Part shown: positions 7,184 to 15,571 of the stretch, one piece after another
Layout of the letters: every line of letters begins with the position of its first letter
Numbering within the stretch: position 1 is the stretch's first letter
Origin: an uncultured Flavobacteriales bacterium
GTDB lineage: Bacteria > Bacteroidota > Bacteroidia > Flavobacteriales > Crocinitomicaceae
Reading direction: 5' to 3'
DNA length: 64,000 bases
NCBI GenBank assembly: GCA_946479285.1
Contig: CAMLFH010000002.1
Span: forward strand, 62,001 to 126,000
Program-made: the position numbers and the translations under genes
The notes under the pieces: generated by a model
Databases searched by the model: none
What the model saw: the letters and a program-made list of their open reading frames with translations, nothing else
Told to the model about the DNA's origin: nothing

Positions 7184-8949
7184 TCCCGAATTATTCCCAA
7201 AGATCTAAATTTTACCAGGAATCTGTTAATCAAATCAATAAACAGCTTCGTTTAATTGGCTGGTCGCGGTTATTTGCTCTAATAATTTCAGGGACTGGTT
7301 TTTACTTTTCAAAAAGCGAAAACGGACTTCCTTATTTAATAGCGGCAATTATTTTTCTGGTGATTTTTGCTTTTTTGGTAAATCTGCATTTCAAAGTCAA
7401 ACGGAAACTTCAGGTTGCTGCTGCTTATCTGTGGCTGAATGAATCGGAACAGGTGTTTTTAAAGGAAGGAAAGCCTTATTATCCGGACGGAAAAGAGTTT
7501 ACAAATACAAAACATCCGTACTCTTTTGATATAGATCTGTTTGGCCCGTTTTCCTTATTTGAGCACTTAAACCGTACCTCAACCATTATTGGAAGTGAAA
7601 AACTAGCCGCTTCCCTGCTTCAAACTCAAAGCGAAGATTCTCTCAAGAATTCCCAGGAATCCATCGCTGAAATAGCCGAAGATTTGGAATGGCGTCAAGC
7701 TTTCCAGGTTTATGCGAAACTGGGCAAAGACAGCCAGGAGATTCGAACTTATATCGAACATTGGCAGGATTCCAACCAATCGCTTTCCATTGTTTCGAGC
7801 ATTCTTGCTTTCATTTTCCCGGCATTGGGATTGACAACCATGATCTTACTTTATCAAACCGGACAAGTTTATTGGTTCAATGCCGGAGTGATTCTAGCAG
7901 TTGTAAACATCTTATTATTTGGTGCAATTGCAGGGAAAATCCGAAAAGAGATCGGGAAAACCGAACGCATCGGTGAAGCACTTTTAGCTTACAGCGAAAT
8001 GCTGCAAATGATTGAAAAACGTCAGTGGAAATCAGCCCGCTTGCAGGAAATCCATTCGAAAGTTCATTCCAAAAACCAGGCTGCGAGTTCTTTACTGAAA
8101 GAGGCTTCACGGATTTATCAAAACATGGACACGATCAATAACGGACTGGCTGTTTTTATGTTGAACGGTACGATCCAGTTTCATGTGCATATTTTCCGTC
8201 AATTGGTGAAATGGAAAAAGAACCACCGGGAATCTATCAGTCAGTGGATCGAGCAGATTGCAGAAGTGGAAAGCCTGCTTTCCTTCAGTAATTTCAAGGT
8301 AAACAACCCTGAATACTGTTTTCCAACAATCAATAAAGAACAGATTTCATTTGAAGAATTGGGACATCCGCTGATTTCCAAAGACAAACGTGTTTGTAAT
8401 TCCATTTCTTTCGACCAGGAACGCTTTGTGATCCTTACCGGTTCGAACATGTCGGGGAAAAGTACTTTCCTCCGAACACTTGGAATTGGAGTCATTTTAT
8501 CGAATGCCGGATCAGTTATCCCAGCTCAAAGCGCACAGTTCTACCCTATTCCTTTATTGGTTTCCATGCGTTTAAGCGATTCCCTGGAAGAAAGCACTTC
8601 TTATTTCTTTTCAGAAGTAAAACGCCTGAAGCTGATTATCGATCACCTGAATAATGGCCCGGCTTTTGTGCTTTTAGATGAAATTTTGCGTGGAACCAAT
8701 TCGGATGACAAGCAAAATGGTACGATAGGAATTGTGGAACAAATGGTTCGCCTGAATGCCATCGGAATGATTGCAACGCATGATTTGGAGGTTTGCGAAA
8801 CCACATTGTCACATCCTTCGTATTTAAGGAACAAGTGTTTTGAAGTGGAAATCCGGGATAACGACCTGTTTTTTGATTACAAACTTCGAAACGGAATTTG
8901 TCAAAATAAAAGCGCAACGTTCATTATGAAAAAATACCAGATTATATGA
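7180..8949 (+). CDS. Membrane-anchored MutS-family ATPase
   Basis: A 589-residue protein. It has two N-terminal transmembrane segments (about residues 20-65), a second hydrophobic pair (about 203-252), a helical region, and a C-terminal MutS domain V ATPase. The Walker A loop is TGSNMSGKST (about 420-429), Walker B FVLLDEILRGTN (about 495-506), and the signature IATHDLEV follows. It lacks the mismatch-recognition domain I of MutS and the Smr nuclease domain of MutS2. Such membrane MutS relatives are found in Bacteroidota genomes without a defined role. The ATG at 7180 overlaps the elbB stop, and its own stop overlaps the esterase start. The ATPase is certain; a role in DNA repair should not be assumed. 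Confidence 0.85.
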   Translation: MIPNYSQRSKFYQESVNQINKQLRLIGWSRLFALIISGTGFYFSKSENGLPYLIAAIIFLVIFAFLVNLHFKVKRKLQVAAAYLWLNESEQVFLKEGKPYYPDGKEFTNTKHPYSFDIDLFGPFSLFEHLNRTSTIIGSEKLAASLLQTQSEDSLKNSQESIAEIAEDLEWRQAFQVYAKLGKDSQEIRTYIEHWQDSNQSLSIVSSILAFIFPALGLTTMILLYQTGQVYWFNAGVILAVVNILLFGAIAGKIRKEIGKTERIGEALLAYSEMLQMIEKRQWKSARLQEIHSKVHSKNQAASSLLKEASRIYQNMDTINNGLAVFMLNGTIQFHVHIFRQLVKWKKNHRESISQWIEQIAEVESLLSFSNFKVNNPEYCFPTINKEQISFEELGHPLISKDKRVCNSISFDQERFVILTGSNMSGKSTFLRTLGIGVILSNAGSVIPAQSAQFYPIPLLVSMRLSDSLEESTSYFFSEVKRLKLIIDHLNNGPAFVLLDEILRGTNSDDKQNGTIGIVEQMVRLNAIGMIATHDLEVCETTLSHPSYLRNKCFEVEIRDNDLFFDYKLRNGICQNKSATFIMKKYQII

Positions 8950-9905
8950 CTACAAGATTCGTCCTCACCCTGTTATTGATTTTGCCATTTACTTTATTGG
9001 CCCAGCTAACCGACATTTCAGATAAATTATCCGAAAACAAAGGCAATCTGAGTGGTTTCATTCATGAGCCAACTCAGAAATTTGACGGAAAACGTCCTTT
9101 GGTATTGGTGCTTCATGGCTGTAACCAGAATGCAAAAGAAATTTCCCAGGAATCAGGCTGGAACGAACTGGCTGACTTCGCCGGATTTTACGTCATTTAC
9201 CCGGAACAAAGAAACGCCAACAACATGTTCCGCTGTTTCAATTGGTTCTTAAAAGATGACCAGGAAAAGGACAAAGGAGAAGTTGCCAGTATCCATGAAA
9301 TGGTCCGATATGCTGTTTCTCATTATTCCATTGATGAATCCCAGGTTTACATTTACGGAGTAAGCGCCGGAGCTATGATGAGCGTGAGCTACATGGCTTG
9401 TTACCCAAACGAAATCAAATCGGGCGCAGCTTTTGCCGGGTCTTCTTATAAACAAGTCGATTCACCCATGCAGTCTTTCGCCGAAATGAGAAAACCAAGT
9501 GTTTTCAGTGACGATACACTTCGTGAAAGATTGTATTCCCAAGATCCGCTTTACAAAGGTGAATTTCCGCAATTGATTGTTGTTCATGGAACCGGAGATA
9601 AAATTGTGAATTATGGAAACAGCGAAGTCCTGGTGAAGCAATGGAAAACAGCATTCGAAATCGTTTCGGAAAGTGAAGAAAAAGTAAAGGTCGGAACCAA
9701 TTCCCCCATAATCACACGCAAAGAATACAAAGACGGGAAGAACCGTCCGGTGATCATTTTTTACACCGCCGATGATTGGGGACATTACTTATTGATCGAT
9801 CCCGGCCCGTCGCCAAAACAAGGCGGAATGGTTTCCAATCACGCCAAAGACGGCGATTATTTCAGCACCTATCAAATAGCAAACGACTGGAACCTGGTGA
9901 AGTAA
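8946..9905 (+). CDS. Secreted PHB-depolymerase/feruloyl-esterase-type alpha/beta hydrolase
   Basis: A 319-residue protein with a Sec signal peptide (residues 1-19, cleavage near LLA-Q). The body belongs to the esterase PHB-depolymerase family: LVLVLHGCNQNA at the oxyanion strand, YGVSAGAMMS with the GxSxG nucleophile (about S139), GTGDKIVNYGNS around the acid, and DDWGHYL around the catalytic His. Relatives hydrolyse polyhydroxyalkanoate or plant feruloyl/acetyl esters outside the cytoplasm; the substrate here is unknown. There is no type IX sorting domain, so it is probably periplasmic. The start overlaps the MutS-family stop by 4 bases. Confidence 0.85.
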   Translation: MTTRFVLTLLLILPFTLLAQLTDISDKLSENKGNLSGFIHEPTQKFDGKRPLVLVLHGCNQNAKEISQESGWNELADFAGFYVIYPEQRNANNMFRCFNWFLKDDQEKDKGEVASIHEMVRYAVSHYSIDESQVYIYGVSAGAMMSVSYMACYPNEIKSGAAFAGSSYKQVDSPMQSFAEMRKPSVFSDDTLRERLYSQDPLYKGEFPQLIVVHGTGDKIVNYGNSEVLVKQWKTAFEIVSESEEKVKVGTNSPIITRKEYKDGKNRPVIIFYTADDWGHYLLIDPGPSPKQGGMVSNHAKDGDYFSTYQIANDWNLVK

Positions 9906-10164
9906 ATTGAAAATTGAATCATGGTAAGGAACTGTGCTGCCGCTTGTTGTTCTTCCCATGCCATAGCTGGCTCTCATCGAAAGCTTTGCTTTCTATCCTT
10001 TCAATTATTCAATTGTCAATCGTCAATTCCCTTAACAAGTTATTAACCTCGAAACAGAAGCAATAACCAACGAATCAGCGCGTTAAGAAGTATTGGTCAA
10101 AGTATTTGTTCTTATCCTGTTAATATTTATCCCGAAAAAAGGGTGAATTTCTGACGGATACATG
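9906..10164. other. Intergenic region upstream of pckA
   Basis: Apart from the -7 element at its right edge, this holds AT-rich short repeats around 9906-9920 and 10001-10030 (ATTGAAAATTGAATC; TCAATTATTCAATTGTCAATC) of the kind common between Bacteroidota genes. I see no ORF or RNA gene. Confidence 0.35.
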
Positions 10165-10172
10165 TACTTTTG
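10165..10172 (+). promoter_or_regulatory. -7 promoter element for pckA
   Basis: TACTTTTG, an exact match to TAnnTTTG, 45 nt before the pckA ATG. No clear -33 TTTG at the expected 17-21 nt spacing, so the promoter may need an activator; this is an inference. Confidence 0.45.
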
Positions 10173-10216
10173 CACCGAAATAAGTTAGCCGCTTGGGCAA
10201 AACAAAAAGACATTTT

Positions 10217-11827
10217 ATGAATGAATTTGGTAAACGAGGAAAAAACGCCGATTTAAAAGCAACTATCGGATTAGAAAATCTCGGTAACGTATTTTGGAAT
10301 TTAACTCCGGCAGAATTAGTAGAAGACACTATCATCGGTGGTCAGGGTGTATTATCAGACACTGGTGCTATTGCGATTGAAACAGGTGAATTCACTGGTA
10401 GATCTCCAAAAGATCGTTTTGTTGTCCGCGACGCTAACACAGAAGAAAGCGTTTGGTGGGGGGATGTTAACATTCCTGTTTCAACCCAACAATTTGATGC
10501 GTTATACAACCGCATGAAGTCTTATTTGATCGAAAAAGACGTTTATGTTCGTGATGCTTACGCTTGTGCTGACGATAAATTCAGAATGAACATTCGTGTA
10601 ACAACTGAATTCCCATGGTCAAACATGTTTGCTTACAATATGTTCCTGCGTCCGACAGATGCTGAGATCGAGAACTTTGACGCAGAGTGGAACATTGTTT
10701 GTGCTCCGGGATTCAAAGCTGATCCTGCAATTGACGGAACACGCCAGTCGAATTTCGCAATTTTGAACTTCACTCGTAAAATGATCATCATTGGTGGTAC
10801 AGGTTACACAGGTGAGATCAAGAAAGGAATTTTCTCTGTATTGAACTATGTTTTGCCACACGAGAAAAATGTACTTTCTATGCACTGTTCTGCAAACGTT
10901 GGTGAGAATAACGATACAGCTATTTTCTTTGGTTTGTCAGGAACAGGAAAAACAACTTTATCTTCAGATCCGAATCGTCGTTTGATCGGTGATGATGAGC
11001 ACGGTTGGTCAGACAATACGGTATTCAACTTCGAAGGAGGTTGTTACGCAAAAACGATTGATCTTTCGAAAGAAAAAGAACCGCAAATTTATGATGCAAT
11101 CAAGTTTGGTGCAATCTTAGAGAACATTGGTTTCCATGAAGGAACTTCAACTCCTGATTACACGGACGGTTCTATCACAGAAAACACGCGTGTTTCTTAC
11201 CCAATCGATTTCATTGATAATATCATGGTTCCTTCCATCGGATCAGGGCCAAAAAACATTTTCTTCCTGACTGCTGATGCATTTGGTGTACTGCCTCCAA
11301 TCTCTCGTTTGACGAATGAGCAGGCAATGTACCACTTCATGTCGGGTTACACCGCAAAAGTTGCTGGAACTGAGGTTGGTATTACTGAGCCAACAACTAC
11401 TTTCTCCGCTTGTTTCGGAAAAGCATTCTTACCGCTTCACCCAGCGAAATATGCTAAATTATTGGGTGAGAAATTACAGGGAACTGATATCAAAGTTTGG
11501 TTGATCAACACTGGTTGGTCGGGTGGATCTTATGGTGTTGGAAGCCGTATGAAATTATCTTACACACGTGCAATGATTACTGCAGCATTGACAGGAAAAC
11601 TGGATAACGCTGTTTACGAAACTTTGCCTGTATTCGAATTATCATTCCCTACTTCTTGTCCGGATGTGCCAAGTGAGATTTTAAATCCGCGTGAAACCTG
11701 GGCAGATAAATCAGCATACGACAAAACTGCCAACCATTTGGCTGATCAGTTCGTTAAGAACTTTGAACAGTATGCGGCAGAAACATCAACTGATATTTTA
11801 GCTGCAGCGCCGAAAGTGACTGTTTAA
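10217..11827 (+). CDS. pckA: Phosphoenolpyruvate carboxykinase (ATP)
   Basis: A 536-residue enzyme matching the usual PckA length. It converts oxaloacetate plus ATP to phosphoenolpyruvate, CO2 and ADP, the first step of gluconeogenesis. Visible motifs are ETGEFTGRSPKDRF, the kinase-1a loop GLSGTGKTTLSSDPNR, LIGDDEHGWSD with metal-binding Asp, and FEGGCYAK. The C-terminal NTGWSGGSYGVGSRM segment is also typical. I chose the ATG at 10217, not the in-frame TTG at 10193, because it gives the normal family length. Monocistronic, with a promoter element upstream and a terminator 21 nt after the stop. Confidence 0.97.
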   Translation: MNEFGKRGKNADLKATIGLENLGNVFWNLTPAELVEDTIIGGQGVLSDTGAIAIETGEFTGRSPKDRFVVRDANTEESVWWGDVNIPVSTQQFDALYNRMKSYLIEKDVYVRDAYACADDKFRMNIRVTTEFPWSNMFAYNMFLRPTDAEIENFDAEWNIVCAPGFKADPAIDGTRQSNFAILNFTRKMIIIGGTGYTGEIKKGIFSVLNYVLPHEKNVLSMHCSANVGENNDTAIFFGLSGTGKTTLSSDPNRRLIGDDEHGWSDNTVFNFEGGCYAKTIDLSKEKEPQIYDAIKFGAILENIGFHEGTSTPDYTDGSITENTRVSYPIDFIDNIMVPSIGSGPKNIFFLTADAFGVLPPISRLTNEQAMYHFMSGYTAKVAGTEVGITEPTTTFSACFGKAFLPLHPAKYAKLLGEKLQGTDIKVWLINTGWSGGSYGVGSRMKLSYTRAMITAALTGKLDNAVYETLPVFELSFPTSCPDVPSEILNPRETWADKSAYDKTANHLADQFVKNFEQYAAETSTDILAAAPKVTV

Positions 11828-11847
11828 GCTAGTTTTATTATTTAGTT

Positions 11848-11886
11848 AAAGGCTCTTTCCACAGCGGAGAGGGCCTTTTTCTTTTT
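11848..11886 (+). terminator. Rho-independent terminator of pckA
   Basis: A stem AAAGGCTCT paired with AGAGGGCCTTT (one T-G wobble) around TTCCACAGCGG, followed by a T-rich tail (CTTTTTCTTTTT). Confidence 0.75.
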
Positions 11887-12017
11887 GAATTTACCGCAAA
11901 GCTGAATGAGTAAAAAACATGCTCCTTTCTCATCCGATTGAATTATTAAAAAAGCTTAATAATCACTTCAATATCTTTCTTTGCTGTAATTTTCCTCCTT
12001 CAAATTTTAAATGCTAA

Positions 12018-12566
12018 ATGAACCAAACTTCACCTACTCTTGTTTTAAACGAGGGTAAAACATTAAACTACCTGATTCCTGTACTGATTTGCGGTATTGC
12101 TTCTCTCATCAGCTTCGTATTCTTTCTCCCTTTGGGGATGCTGCTGGCTTTGACCTGTATTTCACTTGCTTTAATAGAGTCCGGACTGGAATTCAATGCC
12201 GGAACAATGGAATACCGGAAATTTCAATCACTTTTCGGACAAACCTGGGGAAGCTGGGTTCAAATCAAAGACCCTGAAAGTTTTCATTTGCGCTTATCGG
12301 TTGAAAGCAATACGTACCGAACTCCAATGATTTCAGCTCCGGCTTTTTATGGAAACTCCCCCACCGCTTCATCCAAATCAATCACCTATGATGTGCAGGT
12401 TCTTACAAAAAACGGTCAGCATCTGGATATTTACGAGTTCTCAAGCTACATCATGGCCCTCAAACTCGTGAAGCATTTACGAGCTCTGGAATCCGTTGAG
12501 GTCATTGATCATGTTGCGCTGAAACTCGAAGAAAATTACGAAAAACGCATGAACAGAAGAAGATAA
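12018..12566 (+). CDS. Small membrane protein of unknown function
   Basis: A 182-residue protein with a hydrophobic N-terminal region (about residues 17-58, probably two transmembrane helices separated by FLPLG) and a soluble C-terminal part ending in a basic tail (KRMNRRR). I do not recognise a family. The stop at 12564-12566 is directly followed by the ATG of the beta-lactamase gene, so the two are probably co-transcribed. Coding character looks real; function unknown. Confidence 0.7.
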   Translation: MNQTSPTLVLNEGKTLNYLIPVLICGIASLISFVFFLPLGMLLALTCISLALIESGLEFNAGTMEYRKFQSLFGQTWGSWVQIKDPESFHLRLSVESNTYRTPMISAPAFYGNSPTASSKSITYDVQVLTKNGQHLDIYEFSSYIMALKLVKHLRALESVEVIDHVALKLEENYEKRMNRRR

Positions 12567-13328
12567 ATGATTAAGTTTATGTTCATGAAAGCGCTTCTTT
12601 TTTCACTGATCTGTTTGGGTTCATTCGCAGGGAATGCACAGCTTGATTTCACCAAATTGTCGGATAGCTCTTACATTTTTACCACTTATCAAACTTACAA
12701 AGATGTACGTATTTCGGCTCATGGGTTTTTAAAGATCACTTCCGGAAGCGTGGTGATGATCGATACTCCGTGGGATACTACTCAATTTCAGCCATTATTG
12801 GATTCTATTGATTTGAAATTCCATAAAAAAGTAGAGTTGGTGATCTCCACCCACTGGCACGAAGACCGTTCTGCCGGATTGGAGTTTTACAAAAACAAGG
12901 GAATAGCCACCTACAGCACTTACGCTACTAAGAATCTATGCGCAGAGAATCATTTCCCACAAGCTCAATACACTTTTGAAGGCGATACCACTTTCAATAT
13001 TCACCATACGGTTTTCGAAACATTTTATCCCGGCGCCGGACATACTTCAGACAATATTGTGGTTTATTTTCCAAGCGAAAAAATCCTGGTTGGCGGTTGT
13101 TTCATCAAATCCGTTGAAGCCGAAGACTTAGGAAATCTTTCTGATGCCAATATCGGTATGTGGCCAATTGCTGCTAAAACGCTGATCAAAAAGTATCCCA
13201 AGGTCAAAATCGTTATTCCGGGACACCAAAAAATTGCTCCGGGTAAAAAAGCTTTGAAACACACGCTTAAACTGGCAAAAAAGAAATACAAAGGTCGTAA
13301 GCAGGATAAGAAAAAGGCGAAGCATTAA
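12567..13328 (+). CDS. Subclass B1 metallo-beta-lactamase
   Basis: A 253-residue exported protein: signal peptide residues 1-24 (GNA-Q), then an MBL fold. All six zinc ligands of subclass B1 are present: H96, H98 and D100 in STHWHEDRSAG, H159 in GAGHTSDNIVVYFP, C178 in LVGGCFIKS and H220 in VIPGHQ. The segment EAEDLGNLSDANIGMWP is also typical of B1. Known members hydrolyse penicillins, cephalosporins and carbapenems in the periplasm; chromosomal B1 enzymes occur naturally in environmental Flavobacteriia. The C-terminus has an unusual Lys-rich tail (about 25 residues, 13 Lys). It follows the membrane-protein gene with no gap and precedes a Crp/Fnr regulator by 4 nt. No mobile element surrounds it. 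Activity spectrum is unknown. Confidence 0.92.
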   Translation: MIKFMFMKALLFSLICLGSFAGNAQLDFTKLSDSSYIFTTYQTYKDVRISAHGFLKITSGSVVMIDTPWDTTQFQPLLDSIDLKFHKKVELVISTHWHEDRSAGLEFYKNKGIATYSTYATKNLCAENHFPQAQYTFEGDTTFNIHHTVFETFYPGAGHTSDNIVVYFPSEKILVGGCFIKSVEAEDLGNLSDANIGMWPIAAKTLIKKYPKVKIVIPGHQKIAPGKKALKHTLKLAKKKYKGRKQDKKKAKH

Positions 13329-13332
13329 ATAC

Positions 13333-13908
13333 ATGTCCCAAATCTTCAAACAGCATCTTCAAAAATTCATCTCCGTTTCCGACGAAGAGTTTGAATCTAT
13401 TTTGGAATCCTTCAAGACGATAACTGTTTCTAAAAAGGAAATCCTGCAGCAGGAAGGAAAATTATGCCGCTACCAATACTTTGTATTAACCGGCTGTCTG
13501 CGAAAATTCCTGGTTAATGATAAAGGTGTTGAAGTAGCCACGGAATTCGCTTTGGAAACCTGGTGGCTTTCTGAAAACCGGGCTTTTGAATATCAATCGG
13601 AAGCATTGTTCAGTATCCAGGCTGTTGAAAATTCGGAAATCCTGACTATTGATTCCCTATCGATGGAAAAACTCTACCGGGACTTTCCAATTATGGAACG
13701 CTATTTCCGTTTTGTTTACCAACGTGCTTTTGCAGCTTATCAAATGCGCATCAAGTATTTATATACCATGTCGAAAGAAGATTATTTCTTTCATTTTTAC
13801 GATTCTTACCCGGAATTCGTGCAACGGGTACCTCAATATTTATTAGCTTCTTTCCTCGGGCTCACTCCTGAGTATCTAAGCGAATTGAGAAGAAAAAAGC
13901 GTTCTTAA
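13333..13908 (+). CDS. Crp/Fnr-family transcriptional regulator
   Basis: A 191-residue protein with a cyclic-nucleotide-binding-like N-terminal beta-roll (residues ~10-120; KEILQQEGKLCRYQYFVLTGCLRKF) and a short C-terminal helix-turn-helix (LLASFLGLTPEYLSELRRKK). Bacteroidota have many such small regulators, often next to the gene they control and without known ligand. It starts 4 nt after the beta-lactamase stop and is followed 91 nt later by the AhpD-like gene on the same strand, either of which could be a target. The ligand pocket lacks an obvious cAMP signature. Confidence 0.85.
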   Translation: MSQIFKQHLQKFISVSDEEFESILESFKTITVSKKEILQQEGKLCRYQYFVLTGCLRKFLVNDKGVEVATEFALETWWLSENRAFEYQSEALFSIQAVENSEILTIDSLSMEKLYRDFPIMERYFRFVYQRAFAAYQMRIKYLYTMSKEDYFFHFYDSYPEFVQRVPQYLLASFLGLTPEYLSELRRKKRS

Positions 13909-13999
13909 ACCAGTTTAAGATTTTTCCGTTTTTAGTTCCTGAAATTTGTTTCATCATTAAAATCCTGATGATGAATGTCAGGATGTAAACAGACAAAAA

Positions 14000-14443
14000 A
14001 TGGAAAAGAGAATCAACATCTTGGAAACGGAACCGGCAGCAACAAAAGCAATGTACGGTCTGCAAGCTTACATTGACAAAAGTACTTTGACAAAAATTCA
14101 CCAGGAACTCATTAAAATACGCGCTTCACAGATCAATGGCTGTACTTATTGTATCGATATGCACACGAAAGAAGCGATGAAACACGGAGAAACTATTCAG
14201 CGTATCGTTTTGTTGGATGCCTGGAAAGAAGTCAATGAACTTTACACCAAAGAAGAGCGTGTGATTTTGGCATTGACGGAATCAGTAACGCTGATCTCAC
14301 AGGAAGGAATTCCGACAGCTCTGTACAAAGAGGCCAGTGAGATTTTTGATGCGAACTATTTAGCGCAAATCCTGATGGCAATTGTTACAATCAATGCATG
14401 GAACCGAATTGCGATCAGCGGGTTGTTTCAGCCAGCTGAATAG
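14000..14443 (+). CDS. Carboxymuconolactone decarboxylase/AhpD-like protein
   Basis: A 147-residue protein of the CMD/AhpD fold. The redox motif NGCTYCIDMHTKEA gives C48, C51 and H55, the CxxC-xxxH arrangement of AhpD-type peroxidases. Family members act as alkylhydroperoxidases or thiol reductants in the cytoplasm. In Bacteroidota and other phyla this gene is frequently paired with a Crp/Fnr- or AraC-type regulator, as here. Substrate is not known. Confidence 0.88.
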   Translation: MEKRINILETEPAATKAMYGLQAYIDKSTLTKIHQELIKIRASQINGCTYCIDMHTKEAMKHGETIQRIVLLDAWKEVNELYTKEERVILALTESVTLISQEGIPTALYKEASEIFDANYLAQILMAIVTINAWNRIAISGLFQPAE

Positions 14444-14472
14444 CGCACGGAAGATAATCCGCAAATTTTCTG

Positions 14473-14587
14473 CCACAGATGCACAGATAAAAAGCGAGCT
14501 TACCAGTCTCGCTAGTGCTTACTTCCAATTGAAAAACAAAAGAGACGATCAGCCCAGCTGACATCTCCAAATATCTGTGCATCTGTG
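14473..14587. repeat. 115-bp element with 16-bp perfect inverted terminal repeats
   Basis: CCACAGATGCACAGAT at 14473-14488 is exactly repeated in inverse at 14572-14587, with an 83-bp interior. The flanks continue the symmetry (TTTTC on the left, GAAAA on the right). The size and perfect ends suggest a small non-autonomous element or a remnant one; no transposase or clear target duplication is seen. Confidence 0.55.
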
Positions 14588-14642
14588 GTGAAAATAAGAA
14601 CAGGTTGAGCATTATCACAGAAAAACAATTATTTTAGCCTTT

Positions 14643-15440
14643 ATGGCTTACTATTTGAAATTCAGTCTCTCATTCCTGCTTCTTATCTTAACCGGCAACA
14701 GCAACGCTTCCTCCATTCGCCAAATCATTTCAAAAATAGAAAGCGATCTAAAAGTGAAGGTCGTATACAACCAAAAAGTCGAAGACTCCTGGTCATCCAT
14801 CTTCTATGAAAATTGCGATGATTCTCTTGAAACCAAACAATACCTGGTTTCACTTCAAAAAGAATACGCCAAATATCCGAAGGGTTATTTTCAGTTGGCC
14901 GGAGTCAACCGAATTATTCTTGGCAAGAAAATGCGATTCGGCGAGCAATACAGAGCTGCAATTCCCGATCCTTACCTGAATTCTCTCTTTTTATCTATAG
15001 ACGGAGCTTATGGTGCCAAAGGCGAAACGTATTTAATTCACGTCATGCACCACGAACTGCATCATTGCACGGAATATGCCATGTGGAAAGACATGAATTA
15101 CGTGTGGGACCTTTGGGCGAAAACAAACAACCCAACCTTTGTTTATATGAACGGAGGTTCAGATGCCTATGAAAACCTGGAGATCGACTGGTATTCCATG
15201 ACTCATCCTAAGCAAGGATTCATCAATCTTTATTCCACCACTGCGCAGGAAGAAGACCGCAGCGAATTAATGGCATTGATCATGACGGATACGGAACGTG
15301 AATTCATCTTTCAATATTATCCGGATGATGAGATCCTTCAGAAGAAATTAGTGCTTTTGTTAGATCAGCTGAATGAGTTTTCACAGAACAATGATAATTT
15401 CTGGATGAATAACATGGCGGACTTGGTCTTGCAAAAATGA
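14643..15440 (+). CDS. Secreted putative zinc metallopeptidase (HExxH)
   Basis: A 265-residue protein with an N-terminal signal peptide (about residues 1-22). The core holds LIHVMHHELHHCTEY, in which H137-E138-x-x-H141 fits the zincin HExxH motif, and a later EEDRSELMALIM segment that could supply a glutamate as third zinc ligand, as in lethal-factor-like and related gluzincins. The protein probably acts in the periplasm or as an exported enzyme. I do not recognise the exact family. It is preceded by the inverted-repeat element and converges with the sigma-factor gene. Confidence 0.65.
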   Translation: MAYYLKFSLSFLLLILTGNSNASSIRQIISKIESDLKVKVVYNQKVEDSWSSIFYENCDDSLETKQYLVSLQKEYAKYPKGYFQLAGVNRIILGKKMRFGEQYRAAIPDPYLNSLFLSIDGAYGAKGETYLIHVMHHELHHCTEYAMWKDMNYVWDLWAKTNNPTFVYMNGGSDAYENLEIDWYSMTHPKQGFINLYSTTAQEEDRSELMALIMTDTEREFIFQYYPDDEILQKKLVLLLDQLNEFSQNNDNFWMNNMADLVLQK

Positions 15441-15513
15441 TCAGAAATAGACTTCCGGGATAAGTGTCCGCTGCGGCGGGACCTCCTGTTACCTTGGTAA
15501 TTAATTGTGCCAA

Positions 15514-15555
15514 CAAAAAAATCCCCCGCCATTACTGACGAGGGATTTCATTTTA
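15514..15555 (-). terminator. Terminator between convergent genes
   Basis: An inverted pair AAATCCC (15519-15525) and GGGATTT (15542-15548). The minus-strand transcript ends in a run of Ts (GGGGGATTTTTTTG), fitting termination of the sigma-factor mRNA; the plus strand has a weaker T tract and may also be served. Confidence 0.65.
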
Positions 15556-15571
15556 TTGTGGTAGCTAACAA

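Noticed and set aside
7180..8949. Annotation as mutS or mutS2
   Set aside because: It lacks mismatch-recognition and Smr domains and has transmembrane segments.
10193..10216. TTG start for pckA
   Set aside because: The ATG at 10217 gives the standard PckA length.
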